Below are positions 1 to 8,329 of a DNA stretch of 64,000 bases, one piece after another (within the stretch, counting starts at the first letter, position 1; the number at the start of each line of letters is the position of its first letter). The notes beneath the pieces are model-generated. The model saw nothing but the letters and a program-made list of their open reading frames with translations. It made no database searches and was not told the origin of the DNA. The position numbers and the translations under genes were made by a program. The DNA is from Salipaludibacillus keqinensis. GTDB lineage: Bacteria > Bacillota > Bacilli > Bacillales > Salisediminibacteriaceae. The stretch covers positions 496,001-560,000 of the forward strand of contig NZ_PDOD01000001.1 in NCBI RefSeq assembly GCF_003226325.1. Direction: 5' to 3'.

Positions 1-1
1 A

Positions 2-415
2 ATTGGGACTAATGATGACCAGTTAGGAGTAAGATTTCCAGATATGTCTCAAGCTTATACAAAAGACCTGAATGATTTAGCTAAACAAGTTGCCGCAGAG
101 ATTCAATTAAATGTAAAAGAAGGAGTATATGTAGGAAATACTGGTCCTACATATGAAACGCCTGCTGAAATAAGAATGCTTCGCACGTTAGGTGGCGATG
201 CAGTTGGAATGTCCACAGTACCTGAAGTGATCGTTGCACGTCACAGCGAAATGAACGTATTGGGCATTTCGTGTATTTCAAATATGGCGGCTGGAATTTT
301 AGACCAACCTCTAACTCACGACGAAGTAATGGAAACAACGGAGCAAGTTCGAGCTGATTTCCTTCAGTTTGTTAAACAAATCGTTGAAAAAATGCCTAAA
401 GAGGTTTCAAAATGA
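2..415 (+). CDS. Purine nucleoside phosphorylase, C-terminal part (5' end outside window)
   Basis: This is the end of a trimeric-type purine nucleoside phosphorylase, which splits inosine and guanosine with phosphate into base and (deoxy)ribose-1-phosphate. The frame is open from base 2 and reads [18 protein letters not shown] before the internal ATG at 44, so the gene is truncated by the window and 44 is not its start. The purine-binding signature GPTYETPAE carries the Glu that matches human Glu201, and CISNMAAG carries the Asn that matches human Asn243, so it should be a normal 6-oxopurine enzyme. Its stop overlaps the next gene's start (ATGA at 412-415), which indicates translational coupling in a nucleoside salvage operon. 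Confidence 0.93.
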   Translation: MGTNDDQLGVRFPDMSQAYTKDLNDLAKQVAAEIQLNVKEGVYVGNTGPTYETPAEIRMLRTLGGDAVGMSTVPEVIVARHSEMNVLGISCISNMAAGILDQPLTHDEVMETTEQVRADFLQFVKQIVEKMPKEVSK

Positions 416-1251
416 TTACTGCCGAAATGATTCAAGAGTCTGCCAAATGGATTGAAGATAAAATCGAGGCTCAACCGAGTGTAGGACTGATTCTAGGATC
501 TGGGTTAGGGGATTTAGCAGATGAAATAGAAAATCCCGTTTGCCTTTCTTACAAAGATATACCTCATTTCCCGTCCTCGACTGTAACAGGCCACAAGGGA
601 CAATTGGTCATAGGTTTATTAGAAGGACATACCGTGATGGCTATGCAAGGAAGGTTCCATTACTATGAAGGCTATTCCATGCAAGAGGTCACATTTCCAG
701 TACGTGTAATGAAAGAATTGGGGTGTGATAGTTTAATCGTAACCAACGCTTGTGGCGGTATGAACAAGAATTATCAGCCTGGTGATCTAATGATTATAGA
801 AGATCATATTAATTTCACAGGAGCAAACCCTCTAATTGGTGAAAATTTGGATGACTATGGTCCGAGGTTTCCTGATATGAGTCAAACATATACACCTGAG
901 TTAAGGGAACATGCCCTAGAAGCAGCAAAAGCGGTTGGGCAAACAGTGCAACGAGGAGTTTATGCTGCCATCAGTGGCCCCACTTACATGTCAGGTGCAG
1001 AATTGATTATGCTTCGTAAACTGGGTGGTGACGTTGTGGGGATGTCCACAGTACCAGAAGCGATGGTAGCAAGTCATATGTCAATGAATATATTAGGGAT
1101 CTCTTGCATTACCGATATGGCCATTGGAGAAGCTATCGAAGGAATCACACATGAAGAAGTAATGGAAGTAGCAGCGAAAGCCAAACCTAGATTCAAAATG
1201 TTGGTTCGACAAGTGTTAAAAACTGGAAGGAACGAACTGTGGAACAGATAA
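412..1251 (+). CDS. Purine nucleoside phosphorylase paralog with altered base-recognition residues
   Basis: Full-length 279-residue member of the PNP/MTAP family. It keeps the phosphate-binding [11 protein letters not shown] segment near residue 28, GHKG near 63, NACGGMN and GMSTVPEAM. It is clearly paralogous to the truncated gene just upstream, with which it overlaps by 4 bp. At the two positions that read the purine it differs: GPTYMSGAE has Met where the neighbour has the Glu, and CITDMAIG has Asp where the neighbour has Asn. Human 5'-methylthioadenosine phosphorylase also has Asp at the second site. Substrate range may therefore be shifted, for example to 6-aminopurines; this is inference. 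It is cotranscribed with pdp, 15 bp downstream. Confidence 0.9.
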   Translation: MITAEMIQESAKWIEDKIEAQPSVGLILGSGLGDLADEIENPVCLSYKDIPHFPSSTVTGHKGQLVIGLLEGHTVMAMQGRFHYYEGYSMQEVTFPVRVMKELGCDSLIVTNACGGMNKNYQPGDLMIIEDHINFTGANPLIGENLDDYGPRFPDMSQTYTPELREHALEAAKAVGQTVQRGVYAAISGPTYMSGAELIMLRKLGGDVVGMSTVPEAMVASHMSMNILGISCITDMAIGEAIEGITHEEVMEVAAKAKPRFKMLVRQVLKTGRNELWNR

Positions 1252-1266
1252 AAGGGGGAAGAAGCA

Positions 1267-2568
1267 ATGAGAATGGTCGATTTAATTGAAAAGAAAAGAA
1301 ACGGAAAATCTCATTCAAAAGAAGAAATCGAATTTATTATAGACGGATATTCTAATGATACCATTCCAGATTATCAAATTAGTGCGTGGGCAATGGCAAT
1401 TTACTTTCAAGATATGAATCAACAAGAGCGGGCTTTCTTAACAGATGCTATCGTCCAATCTGGTGATACGATTGACTTGTCTGCTATTGAAGGAGTAAAA
1501 GTAGATAAACACTCAACAGGTGGAGTTGGTGATACAACCACATTAGTTCTCGCGCCACTAGTTGCAAGCTTAGGAGTTCCTGTAGCTAAAATGAGCGGAC
1601 GGGGGCTAGGTCATACAGGTGGGACAATTGATAAATTAGAAGCTATACCGGGGTTTAGTGTCGAGATTAGTAATCAGCAATTCATTGATTTAGTGAATAC
1701 AAACAAAGCTGCGGTCATCGGTCAAACTCAGAATTTAACTCCTGCCGATAAAAAGTTATATGGATTGAGAGATGTTACAGCGACCGTGAATTCTATCCCG
1801 CTTATAGCAAGTTCTATTATGAGTAAAAAAATTGCTTCAGGTGCTGATGCCATAGTGTTAGATGTGAAGACAGGGGCAGGAGCATTTATGAAGGAACTTT
1901 CAGAATCAAAAGAGTTAGCTGAGGCGATGGTAAGGATCGGAAATAATTTGGGACGTCAAACATCGGCCGTTATTTCGGATATGAGCCAACCTCTTGGTTT
2001 CATGATCGGGAATGCATTAGAAGTAAAAGAAGCGATAGATACATTGAAAGGTCATGGTCCAGAAGACTTAACAGAACTTTGCATGACGTTAGGGAGCCAT
2101 ATGGTCGTTCTTGCTAATAAAGCAAGTACATTGACTGAGGCAAGAGAGCTCCTTCAAGAAGCTATATCTTCTGGTAAAGCGTTAGAACAGTTTAAAGTGT
2201 TTATCGAATCGCAAAATGGTGACTCTTCTGTAATAGATGAGCCTGAAAAGTTACCGCAAGCTAAGTACAAAGTAGATGTTTTAGCCGAAAGCGAAGGCTA
2301 TATTTCCGGTATTGTTGCAGATCAAATTGGAACTGCAGCTATGCTCCTAGGCGCCGGTCGGGCGACTAAAACGTCAGAAATTGACTTAGCCGTTGGTATT
2401 GAATTACGAAAGAAAATAGGCGATAAAGTTCAAAAAGGTGAGCCGTTAGTTACCATCTATGCAAACAATCAAGATGTAGATGCTTCAAAGCAAAAGATAG
2501 TAGCATCTTACGAAATCTCATCGGAAAAAGTAGACGTTCCTCCATTAGTCTATGATGTTATTTCTTAA
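1267..2568 (+). CDS. pdp: Pyrimidine-nucleoside phosphorylase
   Basis: A 433-residue protein of the thymidine/pyrimidine phosphorylase family. It converts uridine, deoxyuridine or thymidine plus phosphate to the free base and the sugar phosphate. The family signature lies at about residues 77-125, with [12 protein letters not shown] followed by the phosphate and base site [17 protein letters not shown]. The C-terminal third is the alpha/beta lid domain. The start [10 protein letters not shown] follows GGGGGAAG at a 6-bp distance. It ends the nucleoside salvage operon and is followed by a strong terminator. The pairing with purine nucleoside phosphorylases is the usual Bacillus arrangement. 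Confidence 0.97.
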   Translation: MRMVDLIEKKRNGKSHSKEEIEFIIDGYSNDTIPDYQISAWAMAIYFQDMNQQERAFLTDAIVQSGDTIDLSAIEGVKVDKHSTGGVGDTTTLVLAPLVASLGVPVAKMSGRGLGHTGGTIDKLEAIPGFSVEISNQQFIDLVNTNKAAVIGQTQNLTPADKKLYGLRDVTATVNSIPLIASSIMSKKIASGADAIVLDVKTGAGAFMKELSESKELAEAMVRIGNNLGRQTSAVISDMSQPLGFMIGNALEVKEAIDTLKGHGPEDLTELCMTLGSHMVVLANKASTLTEARELLQEAISSGKALEQFKVFIESQNGDSSVIDEPEKLPQAKYKVDVLAESEGYISGIVADQIGTAAMLLGAGRATKTSEIDLAVGIELRKKIGDKVQKGEPLVTIYANNQDVDASKQKIVASYEISSEKVDVPPLVYDVIS

Positions 2569-2592
2569 ACATTGATTCATTCATACAATAAG

Positions 2593-2629
2593 AGTTGGTC
2601 TTGCTTTCAAAGCAGGGCCAACTTTTTTT
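2593..2629 (+). terminator. Rho-independent terminator of the nucleoside phosphorylase operon
   Basis: The arms AGTTGGTCTTGCT and AGCAGGGCCAACT form a 13-bp stem with one G-U pair around a short loop, followed by seven T. Confidence 0.92.
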
Positions 2630-2916
2630 CTTGTAGTTAAATAATATTATTGAGCACTCTGTGGCTATCTGTTCAGTAAAAGGTGAAGAGGGAGAATCAC
2701 GGATAAAAAACGTCTTAAAAAGCGGTAAAATGAAGTGTTGTTAGCTCTGAGGGTCAGAAGCTACAGTTGTATTAGACTAAGTTGAAAAATAAGCTAGGAC
2801 CGTAATCGAGTGTTTATGAAGAGCGGTCCTTTTTATTATTGGAAGAGGAGAATAACGTGCTAATACATTGGAGAGAATAGAGAGAACTTAGTTTGACATT
2901 AACGGGAGGGATAACA
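2630..2916. other. Intergenic region before dacF
   Basis: No gene was found in this stretch. It contains a second hairpin: AGGACCG at 2796-2802 pairs with CGGTCCT at 2824-2830, followed by TTTTTATTATT. That is terminator-like, although no gene lies between it and the pdp terminator. I could not identify a convincing forespore promoter for dacF here. Confidence 0.5.
2796..2836 (+). terminator. Terminator-like hairpin upstream of dacF
   Basis: A 7-bp stem (AGGACCG / CGGTCCT) with a 21-nt loop, followed by a T-rich run. It may stop readthrough from upstream; the large loop lowers confidence. Confidence 0.45.
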
Positions 2917-4080
2917 ATGAAAAATATAATTATTTTGTGCTTAATGGGCTTTTTCTTCATAGGACAAGTACCAGTTGCACATGCGATGGAAGAAAACCTT
3001 GATTTTGCTGATGCAGCTACCTCAGCTATTTTAATGGAGAGAGATACGGGAACTTTGCTTTTTGAAAAAAATAGTAACGAAAGTCTTCCCCCAGCCAGCA
3101 TGACGAAAATCATGACTATGCTTTTAATCATGGAAGCTATTGAAAATGGAAATCTGTCTTGGGATGATAGTGTAAGAACAAGTGAAAGAGCTGCTTCTAT
3201 GGGAGGATCTCAAATTTTTCTTGAACCTGGAGAGGAAATGACGGTGAAAGAAATGATGAAAGGAATTGCGATTGCCTCAGGAAACGACGCATCTGTAGCG
3301 ATGGCAGAGCATTTAGCAGGAACTGAAAATGAATTCGTCAAGCTAATGAATGAAAAAGCATTAGAGTTAGGTTTGAAAAATACAAATTTCGTGAATTCAA
3401 ATGGTCTTCCAGCAGATAATCATTATTCGTCTGCTTATGATTTGGCGATCATTGCGAAAGAATTATTGCGTCATGAGGCGATCACTGAGTTCACCAGTCT
3501 ATACGAAGATTATTTGAGAGAAGGAACGAAAGAACCTTTTTGGCTTGTAAATACAAATAAACTTGTGAAATTTTATCCCGGGGTAGACGGATTGAAAACA
3601 GGGTATACGAACGAAGCTAAATATTGTTTGACTGCAAGTGCCAACAAAGATGGAATGAGAATGGTTGCCGTGATCATGGGAGCTCCCTCTCCTAAAGAGA
3701 GGAACCGCCAAATAACAGAATTGTTTGATTACGCTTATAGTCAATACCAATTGCATACGCGATATCATACGTCTGATATCTTAGGAACAGTGAAAATAGA
3801 TAAAGGAAGTCAACCTGTCGTCCAAGTAATTCCTGAAGAACCGATTTCAATTTTGCTAAAGAAAGGGGAGGAAGTTGAAGGGATAACAGAAACGATGACA
3901 CTAAATAGAAATGTGAAAGCTCCTGTGCAACGAGGCGATCAAGTGGGTACAATGACAATGGAAAAAGATGGAAAGGAAGTCATAAACAAAGCTTTGATTG
4001 CCTCCGAAAGCGTTCCAGAAGCCTCTTTATGGGAGTTAATGAAGCGAACAAGATCAATTATGTTTGGTGATGCCTCGTAA
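2917..4080 (+). CDS. dacF: Sporulation D-alanyl-D-alanine carboxypeptidase DacF
   Basis: Low-molecular-weight penicillin-binding protein of 387 residues that trims D-Ala from peptidoglycan stem peptides; in Bacillus subtilis DacF tunes spore cortex cross-linking. It has an N-terminal signal peptide ending near AHA (residue 23), the SxxK active-site motif SMTK at residues 61-64, SGN in IASGNDAS and KTG in GLKTGYT, with the usual C-terminal beta domain. The ATG at 2917 follows GGGAGGG by 6 bp; a TTG 24 bp upstream has no ribosome-binding site and would spoil the signal peptide. It sits directly before spoIIAA as in B. subtilis. Confidence 0.95.
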   Translation: MKNIIILCLMGFFFIGQVPVAHAMEENLDFADAATSAILMERDTGTLLFEKNSNESLPPASMTKIMTMLLIMEAIENGNLSWDDSVRTSERAASMGGSQIFLEPGEEMTVKEMMKGIAIASGNDASVAMAEHLAGTENEFVKLMNEKALELGLKNTNFVNSNGLPADNHYSSAYDLAIIAKELLRHEAITEFTSLYEDYLREGTKEPFWLVNTNKLVKFYPGVDGLKTGYTNEAKYCLTASANKDGMRMVAVIMGAPSPKERNRQITELFDYAYSQYQLHTRYHTSDILGTVKIDKGSQPVVQVIPEEPISILLKKGEEVEGITETMTLNRNVKAPVQRGDQVGTMTMEKDGKEVINKALIASESVPEASLWELMKRTRSIMFGDAS

Positions 4081-4105
4081 AATAATCACGAATATAAACT
4101 GCTTT

Positions 4106-4112
4106 TGGCGAA
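4106..4112 (+). promoter_or_regulatory. Candidate Spo0A box upstream of spoIIAA
   Basis: TGGCGAA matches the 0A box TGTCGAA at 6 of 7 bases and lies 23 bp upstream of the sigma-H -35. The known spoIIA promoter is activated by Spo0A. A single near-match is weak evidence. Confidence 0.35.
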
Positions 4113-4134
4113 TGTCCACTAGTTTTGTTTTGAA

Positions 4135-4164
4135 GCAGGAAAAGAGATGATTCAAAAGGAATTA
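4135..4164 (+). promoter_or_regulatory. Sigma-H promoter of the spoIIA operon
   Basis: GCAGGAAAA at 4135-4143 and AAGGAATTA at 4156-4164 fit the sigma-H elements RnAGGAwWW and RnnGAATWW, with a 12-bp spacer. This is the expected promoter class for spoIIAA-spoIIAB-sigF in Bacillus. Confidence 0.75.
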
Positions 4165-4238
4165 GTTGAGCGTATCCAATGTTTTCCGTGGAGAGGGAAA
4201 CTGGAGAGAATAGAATTTACAAGAAGGAGTGAAACGTA

Positions 4239-4592
4239 GTGAGTTTATTAATCGACTTGGAGAAAAAGGAAGAAGTATTATGTGTTCGTCTTGTCGGAGA
4301 ATTAGATCATCACACAGCTATGAAGTTACGAGAACGTGTCGATGCTGCCTTAAATGAACATCATTTAACACATGTGCTTATGAATTTAGAAAAACTAACA
4401 TTTATGGATAGTTCAGGTCTTGGAGTGGTTCTAGGCAGGTATAAGAAAGTGCAGTCTGTGGGAGGAGAAATGGTTATATGCTGTATTTCCCCCCAAGTGA
4501 AACGTTTATTTGAACTCTCTGGATTATTTAAGATCGTCACCTTCACCTCTAATGAAAGGGAAGCACTTATGAGTTTGGGGGTGGCTTCATGA
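4239..4592 (+). CDS. spoIIAA: Anti-sigma-F factor antagonist SpoIIAA
   Basis: A 117-residue STAS-domain protein. Unphosphorylated SpoIIAA binds SpoIIAB and frees sigma-F in the forespore; SpoIIAB kinase phosphorylates it and SpoIIE dephosphorylates it. The phosphorylated serine is in FMDSSGLG, Ser58, the same number as in B. subtilis. The gene starts with GTG at 4239 behind AAGGAGTG. Its last codons overlap the spoIIAB start (ATGA at 4589), the standard coupled layout of the operon. Confidence 0.97.
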   Translation: MSLLIDLEKKEEVLCVRLVGELDHHTAMKLRERVDAALNEHHLTHVLMNLEKLTFMDSSGLGVVLGRYKKVQSVGGEMVICCISPQVKRLFELSGLFKIVTFTSNEREALMSLGVAS

Positions 4593-5029
4593 AAAACAGA
4601 ATGGAACTTTCATTTTTAGCAGTAAGCGCAAACGAGTCTTTTGCCAGAGTTTCCGTAGGGGCATTTGTTACTCAATTAGACCCTACTATGGACGAGTTAA
4701 CAGAAATTAAAACCGTTGTCAGTGAGGCTGTAACGAATGCGATTATTCACGGCTATGGTGAAACAGATGAAGGATTCGTTCATATTGAGGTGGAGCTAAT
4801 TGACGGCACTGTCTATCTCATTATTCGAGATGACGGGCATGGAATCGTAAACCTTGACGAAGCACGTCAACCCCTTTATACTTCCAAACCGGAATTAGAG
4901 CGAAGCGGCATGGGCTTTACAATTATGGAGAATTTCATGGATAACATAGAAGTTGAATCGGAACCAATGACTGGAACGACTGTGACATTGGTGAAACGTC
5001 TCTCGAAGCAAAAAGCATTATGCAATTAA
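4589..5029 (+). CDS. spoIIAB: Anti-sigma-F factor and serine kinase SpoIIAB
   Basis: A 146-residue GHKL-fold kinase that holds sigma-F inactive and phosphorylates SpoIIAA. The ATP-binding boxes are visible: the N box in [13 protein letters not shown], the G1 box in RDDGHGI and the G2 box in SGMGFTIM. Length and order match B. subtilis. It overlaps spoIIAA by 4 bp and is followed by sigF after 11 bp. Confidence 0.97.
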   Translation: MKNRMELSFLAVSANESFARVSVGAFVTQLDPTMDELTEIKTVVSEAVTNAIIHGYGETDEGFVHIEVELIDGTVYLIIRDDGHGIVNLDEARQPLYTSKPELERSGMGFTIMENFMDNIEVESEPMTGTTVTLVKRLSKQKALCN

Positions 5030-5040
5030 GAGGCAGAACG

Positions 5041-5799
5041 ATGACAAAGGTTGATTATAGAAAAGAAAAGAAGAAACACTTACATGATGATGAAGTAAAG
5101 CAACTAATAGAGTTGGCACAAAAGGGCGACCGTAAAGCTAGAGATCGAATTGTTCAGCACAATACTAGACTTGTTTGGTCTGTCGTGCAACGCTTTTTGA
5201 ATCGAGGATACGATCAAGAAGACTTATTTCAAATTGGTTGCATTGGTTTGATCAAATCAGTAGATAAATTCGATTTAAGTTATGAAGTTAAATTTTCCAC
5301 CTATGCTGTTCCGATGATAATTGGTGAAATACAAAGGTTTCTAAGAGATGATGGAACTGTGAAAGTAAGCCGGTCTATTAAGGAGACGGCAAACCATATT
5401 CGGAAGATGAATGATGAATTATCTAAAACGTTAGGAAGAGTTCCGACGGTTCAAGAGATTGCTAGTAAATTGGATTTGTCTCCTGAGGAAGTGGTTTTTG
5501 CTCAAGAGGCTAACAGACAGTTAGCATCCATTCATGAAACGGTTTATGAAAATGATGGAGACCCTATCACAATATTAGATCAAATTTCTGCTCAAGAAGA
5601 CGTAAAGTGGTTTGATAAGATCGCTTTAAGGGATGAAATTGAAAAGCTTAACGAGCGGGAAAAGTTAATTATTTATCTACGATACTATAAAGACCAAACT
5701 CAATCACAAGTAGCTGAAAGGCTAGGAATTTCACAAGTTCAAGTGTCTCGACTAGAAAAGAAAATACTAGTTCAGTTAAGGGAGCAACTCAACGATTAA
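5041..5799 (+). CDS. sigF: RNA polymerase sigma-F factor, first forespore-specific sigma
   Basis: A 252-residue sigma-70 family factor of the SigF/SigG group. Region 2 contains RLVWSVVQRFLNRGYDQEDLFQIGCIG-type sequence and the FSTYAVPMIIGEIQRF segment; the region 4 helix-turn-helix is in QSQVAERLGISQVQVSRLEK near the C-terminus. ATG 5041 is chosen because AAGAGG lies 7 bp upstream. An in-frame ATG at 5020 inside spoIIAB lacks a ribosome-binding site and would add seven unusual residues. The stop codon sits in the loop of its own terminator. Confidence 0.96.
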   Translation: MTKVDYRKEKKKHLHDDEVKQLIELAQKGDRKARDRIVQHNTRLVWSVVQRFLNRGYDQEDLFQIGCIGLIKSVDKFDLSYEVKFSTYAVPMIIGEIQRFLRDDGTVKVSRSIKETANHIRKMNDELSKTLGRVPTVQEIASKLDLSPEEVVFAQEANRQLASIHETVYENDGDPITILDQISAQEDVKWFDKIALRDEIEKLNEREKLIIYLRYYKDQTQSQVAERLGISQVQVSRLEKKILVQLREQLND

Positions 5800-5815
5800 T
5801 GTTGAGTTGTTTTTT
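5785..5815 (+). terminator. Terminator of the spoIIA operon overlapping the sigF stop
   Basis: CAACTCAAC pairs with GTTGAGTTG around a 7-nt loop that includes the sigF TAA, followed by a run of T. The spoVAEA sigma-G -35 element begins immediately after it. Confidence 0.9.
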
Positions 5816-5845
5816 GTATGGTTTCGAGTCCTTTCACTCATACTA
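5816..5845 (+). promoter_or_regulatory. Sigma-G (forespore) promoter of spoVAEA-spoVAF
   Basis: GTATG at 5816-5820 and CATACTA at 5839-5845 are separated by 18 bp. Both elements and the spacing match the sigma-G consensus GHATR-N18-CATWHTA without a mismatch. This fits late forespore expression of spoVA genes. Confidence 0.8.
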
Positions 5846-5895
5846 AGATCGTCTACAAATGACCAATTGCTTGAGATGATAGAAAAAAGGGTGAA

Positions 5896-6477
5896 ATGAT
5901 GAAAGGAAAGAAAAAAGTCATTTTCGTAACGGATGGCGATGAAACAGCAGCTCATGCTGTAAAAGCTGCTTCAGAAACACTAGGGTGTTATTTTCTTACC
6001 TTGTCGCAAGGGAATCCATCTCCAGTGGATGCTAAAGGGCTTATTAAAAAAATCAAGGAAGCGACACTTGAACCAGTTGTATTATTATTTGATGACGCTG
6101 GTTGTCCAGGGATAGGTCAAGGAGAGCAAAAGATGACTGAGGTAGCGAAATCACCAGAAATCTTTTTGATTGGTGTGGTCGCAGTAGCAGCTCATTCATA
6201 TGTGAACGATTGGACGAAAGTCCACCTTTGTGTGGATCGTCAAGGAAAATTGACCGAGTATGGAGTCGATAAAGAAGGGTTTGAAGAAGTGGAAACGGGA
6301 CGAATTCGAGGTGATACGGTGGATTGTTTAGATATAAATGAGATTCCAATCATTATTGGAATAGGGGATGTAGGAAAAATGGGAGGATACGATGCATTAG
6401 AAAAAGGAGCACCAGTGACAAAGAAAGCTTTAACAGTAATATTGGAAAGGAGCGGTCTCCGTGAGCCACCAAAATGA
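5896..6477 (+). CDS. spoVAEA: Stage V sporulation protein AEa (SpoVAEA)
   Basis: A 193-residue soluble protein of the SpoVAEA family, part of the spoVA operon that governs movement of dipicolinic acid and other small molecules into and out of the spore. Its own function is not established. Visible marks are an N-terminal Rossmann-like start (KKVIFVTDGDETAA) and the glycine-rich LFDDAGCPGIGQGEQ segment. In B. subtilis spoVAA, AB, AC, AD and AEB stand between sigF and this gene; here all are absent, and AC-AD-AEb lie 13 kb away. ATG 5896 and ATG 5899 are both possible after AGGGTGAA. It overlaps spoVAF by 17 bp. Confidence 0.92.
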   Translation: MMKGKKKVIFVTDGDETAAHAVKAASETLGCYFLTLSQGNPSPVDAKGLIKKIKEATLEPVVLLFDDAGCPGIGQGEQKMTEVAKSPEIFLIGVVAVAAHSYVNDWTKVHLCVDRQGKLTEYGVDKEGFEEVETGRIRGDTVDCLDINEIPIIIGIGDVGKMGGYDALEKGAPVTKKALTVILERSGLREPPK

Positions 6478-7942
6478 TGAAACTAAGATTGACCATCCTA
6501 TTTCAAGGGATATCCATGAAAATGAAAGAATAATAAAAGAGCGCGTGGGTATTGGAAAAAGTTTCGATGTAGATGTTCGGAAAATATATGTTTTTGATAA
6601 GGAAATACAGTTTTACTTTGTCAATGGTCTATGCGACATTCAGTATATTATTGAGTTATTGAAAGAGTTAATGTTTTTGGATGCCACTGAGCGTAAGCGT
6701 TACAACCTAAAAGATCAAGTAGTTAACCGACTAACCCATGTCCAGGTGGAAGAAGTAGATACCTTAGATGAAGCTATTAAACAAATGTTATCTGGGTTAA
6801 TCTTTATTCTTATTGAAGGCGAACCGAGAGCGATCGTGGTAGATGTCAGAAGCTATCCTGGAAGAGGTCCTGAAGAACCTGATACAGAACGGGTCGTTAG
6901 AGGGAGCCGAGATGGATATACAGAAAATATCATAGAAAATACAGCATTAACAAGAAGAAGAATTCGCGATGAGCGCTTAAGAAATGAAATTATGCAAATA
7001 GGAAGGCGCTCCAAGACAGATATAAGCTTATCATATATAGAAGGGGTAGCTGACTCAAAGCTTGTAGAAATCGTAAGAAAAGAACTTGAAACTATTGATA
7101 TTGATGGATTAACGATGGCAGATAAAGTAGTCGAAGAATTTGTAGTAAAACAAGGAATGAATCCTTTTCCAATGGTCCGTTATACGGAAAGGCCAGATGT
7201 GGCAGCAACACATTTATTAGAAGGGCATGTCATCTTATTTGTGGATGCCTCACCAAGTGTGATTATCTTTCCTACAACTCTTTTTCATCATGTGCAACAT
7301 GCTGAGGAATATAGACAAGCCCCTATTATAGGTACTTTTTTCCGCTGGGTAAGATTTTCTGGGATGCTGTTTTCCCTTTTAATTTTACCTCTATGGCTAC
7401 TCATGGTACAAGAACCATCGTTACTGCCGGACAATTTAGATTTTATAGGACCAGAAGAAGACTCTAATGTCCCTATATTTATCCAGATTATATTAGCTGA
7501 ATTGGGAATCGAGCTGTTAAGAATGGCAGCGATTCATACACCATCACCATTAGCTACAGCTTTAGGCCTTGTAGCCGCATTGTTAATTGGTGAAATTGCT
7601 ATTGAAGTAGGGTTATTTGTACCAGAAGTTATTTTGTATGTTGCGGTAGGTGCGATAGGTATGTTCGCAACACCTAGTTATGAAATGGCTGTAGCATTAA
7701 AGATGCTTCGATTCGTTCTAATATTGTCCGTGGCGCTATTTAACGTTCCTGGATTTATGATAGCTGCCACGATTATGTTTATCATGTTAGTGAGAACGAC
7801 TACACTGAATGCCCCTTATTTATGGCCATTCTTGCCGTTTTATCCAAAAGCGTTTATGGACATTCTAATCCGTCAACCTATCCCAATCAAACGGAAAAGA
7901 CCTAGTATCGTCCACCCTGAAGATTCAATTAAACAAAGTTAA
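6461..7942 (+). CDS. spoVAF: Spore germination protein SpoVAF (GerA family)
   Basis: A 493-residue protein related to the GerAA subunit of nutrient germinant receptors, expected in the spore inner membrane. The N-terminal half is soluble, with the family signature YPGRGPEEPDTERVVRGSRD near residues 132-152. The C-terminal part holds four to five membrane segments between about residues 295 and 465. In B. subtilis SpoVAF amplifies germination together with FigP. The GTG start at 6461 follows AAGGAG and lies inside the end of spoVAEA. It shares the forespore promoter at 5816-5845. Confidence 0.94.
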   Translation: MSHQNDETKIDHPISRDIHENERIIKERVGIGKSFDVDVRKIYVFDKEIQFYFVNGLCDIQYIIELLKELMFLDATERKRYNLKDQVVNRLTHVQVEEVDTLDEAIKQMLSGLIFILIEGEPRAIVVDVRSYPGRGPEEPDTERVVRGSRDGYTENIIENTALTRRRIRDERLRNEIMQIGRRSKTDISLSYIEGVADSKLVEIVRKELETIDIDGLTMADKVVEEFVVKQGMNPFPMVRYTERPDVAATHLLEGHVILFVDASPSVIIFPTTLFHHVQHAEEYRQAPIIGTFFRWVRFSGMLFSLLILPLWLLMVQEPSLLPDNLDFIGPEEDSNVPIFIQIILAELGIELLRMAAIHTPSPLATALGLVAALLIGEIAIEVGLFVPEVILYVAVGAIGMFATPSYEMAVALKMLRFVLILSVALFNVPGFMIAATIMFIMLVRTTTLNAPYLWPFLPFYPKAFMDILIRQPIPIKRKRPSIVHPEDSIKQS

Positions 7943-7975
7943 TCCGCAAGGGATTAGTCAAAGGAAAGAAGGTAG

Positions 7976-8004
7976 TTGCAACATCAAAAAGAGTATGGTA
8001 TTGT
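7976..8004 (+). promoter_or_regulatory. Candidate sigma-A promoter for the lysine riboswitch transcript
   Basis: TTGCAA at 7976-7981 and TATTGT at 7999-8004 have a 17-bp spacer. Each hexamer matches the consensus at 4 of 6 positions. The position, just upstream of the L box, is right. Confidence 0.45.
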
Positions 8005-8038
8005 TTAAAAAACAATTTCAAATGAGTTAATAACTCAA

Positions 8039-8213
8039 AATAGGTAGAGGTGCAAAAAGAATGAGTACAAAGTTTGAGCTTAGGAAGCGTTGAAGACTTT
8101 GGAAAGGTCGATTTGCCGAAGCGACTGGAGAATTCCTAACTTTTGTCTGCTGGGGAGTGGTTGAAAAAACGGCTCACTGTCACTACACTTTGTAGTGGAG
8201 CACTAACCTAATG
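8039..8213 (+). promoter_or_regulatory. Lysine riboswitch (L box) controlling lysA
   Basis: The sequence has the conserved L-box blocks in order: GTAGAGGTGC near 8043, AATGAGTA near 8060, GGAAAGGTCGATTTGCCGAAG near 8100-8120, GCTGGGGAGTGG near 8150, then CGGCTCACTGTCACTAC and GGAGCACTAACC at the end. It lies directly upstream of lysA with an intrinsic terminator between them, the usual arrangement for lysine-induced transcription termination. Confidence 0.93.
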
Positions 8214-8236
8214 GATAGACTTGATTTAAGTTGACC

Positions 8237-8278
8237 AAAAGGGAAATGAGTGTGATTCACATTCATTTCCCTTTTGTA
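8237..8278 (+). terminator. Riboswitch-controlled terminator upstream of lysA
   Basis: An 18-bp stem, AAAAGGGAAATGAGTGTG against CACATTCATTTCCCTTTT, with a 3-nt loop and one G-U pair. It is the expression platform of the lysine riboswitch. Confidence 0.88.
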
Positions 8279-8329
8279 CTTTCAAGATCACAGAACCGTT
8301 CAAGCATGGCTTTGAGGAGTGGATAACAA

